This document shows positions 25,725 to 29,682 of a stretch of DNA of 29,682 bases, piece after piece. Position numbers and translations under genes: made by a program. Every line of letters begins with the position of its first letter. Within the stretch, counting starts at the first letter, position 1. Source of the stretch: an uncultured Jannaschia sp. (GTDB taxonomy: Bacteria; Pseudomonadota; Alphaproteobacteria; Rhodobacterales; Rhodobacteraceae); contig CALFSY010000023.1 of assembly GCA_937916365.1 (NCBI GenBank), positions 1-29,682 on the forward strand. The letters are read 5' to 3'. Under the pieces are notes generated by a model that made no database searches, was not told the origin of the DNA, and saw only the letters and a list, made by a program, of their open reading frames with translations.

Positions 25725-25737
25725 GGATAGTGCGCCC

Positions 25738-25766
25738 CTCTAAGACCATATGGGGCGGCATGTCAA
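25738..25766 (-). promoter_or_regulatory. Candidate promoter of the iron-binding protein gene
   Basis: On the minus strand a perfect TTGACA (25766-25761) is followed after 17 bases by TTAGAG (25743-25738). The -10 box is poor, so the promoter may need help or be read by another sigma factor. A 6-bp GC inverted repeat (CGCCCC/GGGGCG) lies in the same place. Start would be near 25731, directly before the TGA-N9-TCA palindrome. Confidence 0.35.
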
Positions 25767-25840
25767 TAATTGTCGATAAAAATACTAAACTATAATGTGG
25801 CGCAAATTACCGTTTGTTCGGGGGTATAGCAGTGGAAGTG

Positions 25841-25868
25841 AAAAAATTGGTGCACTAGTCTAGTTGCA
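25841..25868 (-). terminator. Putative terminator of sat-cysC
   Basis: Read on the minus strand, just after the stop of the sat-cysC gene, TGCAACTA pairs with TAGTGCA (one bulged base, 3-base loop), and after CCAA comes a run of six T (25841-25846). The stem is short and AT-rich, but the T run is good. This would separate sat-cysC from the iron-binding protein gene on the same strand. Confidence 0.45.
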
Positions 25869-25870
25869 AG

Positions 25871-27577
25871 TTACGCGGCGATTAACCCCATGCTTTCTAA
25901 TTTCAACACCACCTGTTGCGCGCAATAATCAATTTCGGTGTTTTCCGTATTCATTGCCAGTTCGGGGTTGATTGGAATTTCATAAGGGTCTGAAATACCG
26001 GTGAATTCCTTTATTTTTCCTGCGCGCGCTAATTTATATAACCCCTTACGATCTCGTCGTTCGCATTCGGCCAATGGTGTTGATACATACACCTCAACAA
26101 AGGCGCCGAAGGCTTCGATCATGTCACGCACATCGCGGCGGGCGGCGGCATACGGCGCGATGGGGGCACAAAGGGCGATGCCGCCATTTTTGGTGATCTC
26201 CGATGCCACATATCCGATGCGGCGGATGTTGATGTCGCGGTGGTCTTTGGAAAACCCCAGTTCGCTGGACAAATGTTTGCGCACGACATCACCATCCAGA
26301 AGTGTTACGGGCCGCCCACCCATTTCCATCAGTTTGATCATTAAGGCGTTGGCGATGGTTGATTTGCCTGATCCGGATAGGCCGGTGAAAAATACCGTGA
26401 ATCCCTGTTGCGATCGTGGCGGCGCTGTGCGGCGCAATTCGCGCACCACCTCGGGAAATGAAAACCATTCGGGGATGTCGCGCCCCTCGCGCAATCGCCG
26501 ACGCAATTCGGTGCCCGAAATATCAAGCACGGTTTCCCCCGGCTTGACCCGATCAGCGGGTTCATATTGGGCGCGGTCCTGCACATAGACCATGTGTTTG
26601 AAATCGACCATTTTGATGCCCATGTCCGCTTGATAGTCGCGGAACAGATCTTGGGCGTCATACGGGCCATAAAAATCTTGCCCGTCGGAATTTTTACCTG
26701 GCCCCGCATGGTCACGCCCCACGATCATGTGGGTGCAGCCGTGGTTTTTGCGGATCAATCCATGCCACAATGCCTCACGCGGGCCGGCCATGCGCATGGC
26801 CAAATTCAACAGGCTAAGGGTGGTGGTGGCCGATGGATATTTATCCAACACTGCCTCGTAACATCGCACGCGGGTAAAATGATCGACGTCACCAGGTTTG
26901 GTCATACCCACAACGGGGTGGATTAATAGGTTGGCCTGGGCCTCTTTCGCGGCGCGAAAAGTCAGTTCCTGATGTGCGCGGTGCAGGGGGTTGCGCGTTT
27001 GAAACGCCACAATGCGATGCCACCCCAGTTTGTGAAACTGTGTGCGCAGTTCGTTGGGCGTATCGCGGCGCGCGCGAAAATCATAATGCACCGGCGGGTG
27101 TAGGCCCGTGATGGGCCCGCCCAAATAAACCGGTCCTGCCGTTTCGTGCAGGTATCGCACCGCCGGATGGGCGGTATCGTTGGTGCCGAACACGGCCTTT
27201 GCCTCATGCGTTTTGTCCGGTGTCCAACGATCGGTTACCGTCAGAATGGCCAAGATCACGCCCTCTGCATCGCGTAGGGCGATGTCTTGGCCGGGGGGGA
27301 TGGTATTGGCAAAATCCTGAGGCACATCCAAGGTGATGGGCATCGGCCACAGCGCCCCATCGGCCAGGCGCATGGTATCTACCACACTGGTATAATCGGC
27401 CTGGCCTAAAAACCCGCTCAGTGGATAAAACCCCCCGTTCATCAACAGCTCAAGATCGCACATTTGCCGTGGGGTTAAATCCCACGACGGCAGATCAGGG
27501 GCCTTTACCTTAAGGGTTTCGGCCGCATCCCGCGGTGCGTAAAGCTCAGGGATAGGCGTATGAAATTGCCCTGGCAT
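25871..27577 (-). CDS. Bifunctional sulfate adenylyltransferase / adenylylsulfate kinase
   Basis: Activates sulfate in two steps: ATP + sulfate to APS, then APS to PAPS. The 568-residue fusion has an N-terminal Sat domain (about 1-390) with QTRNPLHRAH (193-202; the catalytic Q-x-RN-x2-H-x2-H motif) and VGRDHAGPGKN, and a C-terminal APS kinase domain with P-loop GLSGSGKST (399-407), LDGDVVRKHL and CAPIAPYAAARRDVRD. This is the homo-oligomeric Sat, unrelated to the CysD/CysN enzyme. The ATG has AAAGGA nine bases upstream. It lies 75 bases behind trxB on the same strand and may share its transcript. A role in sulfate assimilation is likely; running in reverse for sulfur oxidation cannot be excluded from sequence. 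Alternative names are sat, cysC and cysNC. Confidence 0.96.
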   Translation of the reverse strand: MPGQFHTPIPELYAPRDAAETLKVKAPDLPSWDLTPRQMCDLELLMNGGFYPLSGFLGQADYTSVVDTMRLADGALWPMPITLDVPQDFANTIPPGQDIALRDAEGVILAILTVTDRWTPDKTHEAKAVFGTNDTAHPAVRYLHETAGPVYLGGPITGLHPPVHYDFRARRDTPNELRTQFHKLGWHRIVAFQTRNPLHRAHQELTFRAAKEAQANLLIHPVVGMTKPGDVDHFTRVRCYEAVLDKYPSATTTLSLLNLAMRMAGPREALWHGLIRKNHGCTHMIVGRDHAGPGKNSDGQDFYGPYDAQDLFRDYQADMGIKMVDFKHMVYVQDRAQYEPADRVKPGETVLDISGTELRRRLREGRDIPEWFSFPEVVRELRRTAPPRSQQGFTVFFTGLSGSGKSTIANALMIKLMEMGGRPVTLLDGDVVRKHLSSELGFSKDHRDINIRRIGYVASEITKNGGIALCAPIAPYAAARRDVRDMIEAFGAFVEVYVSTPLAECERRDRKGLYKLARAGKIKEFTGISDPYEIPINPELAMNTENTEIDYCAQQVVLKLESMGLIAA

Positions 27578-27652
27578 GGCACAATCCTTTTCACGTCATA
27601 TGGATTGATGAGGCCGATGACAAAATATCGCTGGCCGCATGGTTTGGATGAT

Positions 27653-28645
27653 TTAGTCGATTGTGGCGGCCGCGGCGGCATGTGGTGCATCGGTGGTTTG
27701 CGCATCACCTTGTTCGGCCAACCATCGTTCGGCGTCTAAGGCGGCCATGCATCCCATGCCCGCGCTGGTGACAGCCTGGCGATAGATATGATCGGTCACA
27801 TCGCCGGCGGCAAAAACACCCGGGATGGATGTGTGCGTGGTGCCTGGGGTGACCTTAACATACCCGCCATTGTGCAGCGCAAGCTGATCTTTTACCAGCT
27901 CGGTCGCGGGGGCATGGCCGATGGCCACAAAAAAACCAGCGCAGGGTATGTCCAACGGCGCACCCGTCTCAATATGTTTGGCCCGCACCCCCACAACCCC
28001 AGGGGGATCGTCGGTGCCCATAACCTCATCCACCGTATGGTTCCACACAACGTTGATTTTGGGGTTTTTGAACAGCCGATCTTGCAAAATCTTTTCGGCG
28101 CGCAGGCTGTCGCGCCGGTGGATGAGCGTGACTTTGCTGGCAAAATTGGTTAGAAACAACGCCTCTTCCACGGCGGTATTGCCGCCGCCCACCACAACAA
28201 TATCTTTGCCGCGATAAAAAAATCCATCGCAGGTCGCGCAGGCCGATACACCAAAACCTTTGAACCGATCCTCGGACGGCAGGCCAAGCCATTTTGCCTG
28301 TGCGCCCGTGGCCAAAACCACCGCATCCGCAGTATAAGTCATGCCACCGTCGCCCGTTGCCACAAAGGGGCGTTTGCTAAGGTCCAACGCAGTAATATGA
28401 TCATGGATGATCTCGGTGCCCGTATCTTTGGCATGGTGTTCCATTCGCACCATCAAATCGGGGCCCATCACACTGTCATCGCCGGGCCAGTTTTCGACAT
28501 CCGTGGTGATGGTCAACTGCCCACCAGGTTGCAGGCCCTGCACCAAAATCGGGTTCAACATGGCGCGGCTGGCGTAAACGCCGGCGGTGTATCCGGCGGG
28601 GCCGGACCCAATGATCAACAGGCGGGTGTGACGTGTATCTGGCAT
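27653..28645 (-). CDS. trxB: Thioredoxin-disulfide reductase
   Basis: FAD flavoenzyme that reduces thioredoxin with NADPH in the cytoplasm. The 330-residue product has the FAD-binding GSGPAGYTAGVYASRA (from 13), the redox-active C136-A-T-C139 in SACATCDGFF, the NADPH-binding VVGGGNTAVEEALFL, HRRDSLRA and the C-terminal FAD motif GVFAAGDVTDHIYRQAVTSAGMGCMAAL. The ATG at 28645 with AAAGGA seven bases upstream is preferred over the longer frame from 28735. The C-terminal tail is Ala-rich (PHAAAAATID) and slightly longer than in E. coli. Its neighbour sat-cysC may make use of the thioredoxin system, because PAPS or APS reductase takes electrons from thioredoxin. Confidence 0.97.
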   Translation of the reverse strand: MPDTRHTRLLIIGSGPAGYTAGVYASRAMLNPILVQGLQPGGQLTITTDVENWPGDDSVMGPDLMVRMEHHAKDTGTEIIHDHITALDLSKRPFVATGDGGMTYTADAVVLATGAQAKWLGLPSEDRFKGFGVSACATCDGFFYRGKDIVVVGGGNTAVEEALFLTNFASKVTLIHRRDSLRAEKILQDRLFKNPKINVVWNHTVDEVMGTDDPPGVVGVRAKHIETGAPLDIPCAGFFVAIGHAPATELVKDQLALHNGGYVKVTPGTTHTSIPGVFAAGDVTDHIYRQAVTSAGMGCMAALDAERWLAEQGDAQTTDAPHAAAAATID

Positions 28646-28669
28646 GGTGTGATCCTTTAATTTGCCCCT

Positions 28670-28698
28670 GATATAGACAGGGCCGATATGGGATGGAA
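28670..28698 (-). promoter_or_regulatory. Candidate trxB promoter
   Basis: On the minus strand TTCCAT (28698-28693) and TATATC (28675-28670) lie 17 bases apart. The -10 box is fair and the -35 box poor. The start would be near 28663, giving a leader of about 18 bases that still contains the AAAGGA site. The remaining part of this 197-base divergent gap shows nothing else I can name. Confidence 0.3.
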
Positions 28699-28842
28699 GG
28701 CGGCAGGCGGGCATATGATGGCTGCAATGGCGCATACGCCGCGCACATTTGGTTTACCTATTCTGATACTATGCGCCTTGTATCCTTCATGGTGTCATGA
28801 CGGGGCTGATGTTTCCTGTGATCCATGCTATGGTGTATTGTT

Positions 28843-29682
28843 ATGTTACCACCAAATCCATCTGACATTCCCGCCATGTATCAGCGGGCCTTAGCCCTAC
28901 AAAAAGGGGGGCAAAGTGCGCGTGCGCTGGACATCTACCAACAAATTCTATTGGCCCGCCCCAAAACGGCAGAGGCATGGTTTCAAATCGGGCGTATTCA
29001 TGTGGTCGAAGGCGACCAGGAACTGGCGGAACGCGCGCTGCGGCGGGCCATGACGCTTCAGCCCAAGGAACCGGCCATTTGGCAAACACTGTATGGTATT
29101 TTGAACGGGACCGCGGCCAAAACGTTGGAACGCGCGGCACAGCGGGCAGGGATCATATTAGGCCAAAAGGCCGAGGCAGACCCGATTTTGCGCCTTATCC
29201 AAACCAACCCCGCCAAGGCCGAGGCGCAGGCCCTGACCCTAGTCAAAGCCGCGCCCGATGCGTTTTGGCCCGCCTTTGCCTTAGGTCGTGCGCGGGCAGC
29301 ACGGGCAAATTGGGCCGGGGCCTTGGGGCCGTTAGAAATGGCGCACAAACGCGCGCCCACGGATAGGGGCGCGCAGCTACACCTGGGGCTGTGTTTGGCG
29401 CGGCTGGACCAACCGCTGCGGGCCGAGGTGTTGTTGGCCCCGCTGGTCCATAAATCCCCCCTGGCGCGCCATGGGCTTGCCCGTTTGTATCGGGAAAATT
29501 TGCGCTTGGCTGAGGCATTGGCGATGCTAGACAGTGACGGAGCTGGGGGCAAATCGCCCCATGAGGGATTGTTTGCGGTGGAACGCGCGTTGATTTCTGC
29601 GGCAGGGGGGCAACGGGCCGCTGCGTTGGCCGCGCTGCGCGCTGCCGTGGCCGCAGGCGGGGATAAAACCGCGCTTTCCCAC
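28843..29682 (+). CDS. TPR-repeat protein, N-terminal 280 residues (3' end outside window)
   Basis: The frame is open from the ATG at 28843 to the last base, exactly 280 codons without a stop. The start of the protein holds tetratricopeptide units: AMYQRALALQKGGQSARALDIYQQILLARPKTAEAWFQIGRIHVVEGDQELAERALRRAMTLQP, followed by further alpha-helical repeats (FALGRARAARANWAGALGPLEMAHKRAP and others). No signal peptide is seen. The N-terminus is of the type found on TPR proteins with a C-terminal sulfotransferase domain in Rhodobacterales, but that domain would lie beyond the edge, so the identity is a guess. No clear Shine-Dalgarno precedes the ATG. The region is GC-rich with long open shadow frames on the other strand. 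Confidence 0.8.
   Translation, partial: MLPPNPSDIPAMYQRALALQKGGQSARALDIYQQILLARPKTAEAWFQIGRIHVVEGDQELAERALRRAMTLQPKEPAIWQTLYGILNGTAAKTLERAAQRAGIILGQKAEADPILRLIQTNPAKAEAQALTLVKAAPDAFWPAFALGRARAARANWAGALGPLEMAHKRAPTDRGAQLHLGLCLARLDQPLRAEVLLAPLVHKSPLARHGLARLYRENLRLAEALAMLDSDGAGGKSPHEGLFAVERALISAAGGQRAAALAALRAAVAAGGDKTALSH

Noticed and set aside
28977..29366. 129-residue plus-strand frame at the right edge
   Set aside because: It is a different frame inside the TPR gene; its Arg/Gly-rich product has no family features.
29058..29552. 164-residue minus-strand frame and other long frames at the right edge
   Set aside because: The plus-strand frame from 28843 is open to the end and encodes clear TPR units; the minus-strand translations are Ala/Arg/Ser/Pro-rich shadows.

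Overview
The window looks like a chromosomal segment of an alphaproteobacterium of the order Rhodobacterales (roseobacter-like). This is inferred from protein sequence style and gene neighbourhoods: a single LolC/E-type permease next to LolD, GlnD followed by MurJ, a MoxR-DUF58-DUF4159 operon, and a Sat-CysC fusion. No 16S or other RNA gene is present to confirm it. Coding density is high, no gap exceeds 300 bases, and I found no tRNA, rRNA, insertion sequence, prophage gene or CRISPR array.

Layout. 1-408 is the 3' end of an ankyrin-repeat gene that is AT-richer than the rest. 493-2127 (-) is an orphan peptide-type ABC substrate-binding protein with a twin-arginine signal. 2334-7094 (+) holds lolC/E-lolD, then rplO-secY-adk, a remnant of the spc ribosomal operon with neither rpmD before it nor rpsM after it. 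7205-8019 (-) is a translationally coupled DUF1285/DUF2798 pair. It diverges from the operon at 8132-14988 (+): MoxR AAA+ ATPase, DUF58 protein, a 925-residue membrane protein ending in DUF4159, and a 688-residue membrane protein with a von Willebrand-like MIDAS and a glutamine-amidotransferase-like fold. 15101-16657 (+) is comM/yifB. 16664-18912 (-) is rsmI-yraN-gshB, divergent from an LppC/LpoA-like lipoprotein gene that is followed by glnD and murJ (19051-24615, +). 24658-28645 (-) carries a FutA-type ferric-iron-binding protein, the bifunctional sulfate-activation enzyme Sat-CysC, and trxB. A TPR protein gene (28843 onward, +) runs off the right edge.

How the genes work together. Cell-envelope biogenesis recurs: LolCD for lipoprotein release, SecY for translocation, MurJ for lipid II flipping, the LppC-like lipoprotein, and possibly the MoxR system. 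Nitrogen sensing (GlnD), sulfate activation (Sat-CysC) and thiol redox (GshB, TrxB) form the metabolic part. Many adjacent genes are translationally coupled by 4-base ATGA or GTGA overlaps (secY/adk, DUF1285/DUF2798, moxR/DUF58, rsmI/yraN, possibly glnD/murJ).

The least understood part is the MoxR-DUF58-DUF4159-VWA operon. It appears to be a cytoplasmic ATPase paired with a series of VWA-like proteins, two of them membrane-bound, only one of which keeps a full metal-binding motif. A striking two-block palindrome sits between it and the divergent DUF1285 gene. The clearest regulatory candidate is a TGA-N9-TCA palindrome just upstream of the FutA-like iron-binding protein.
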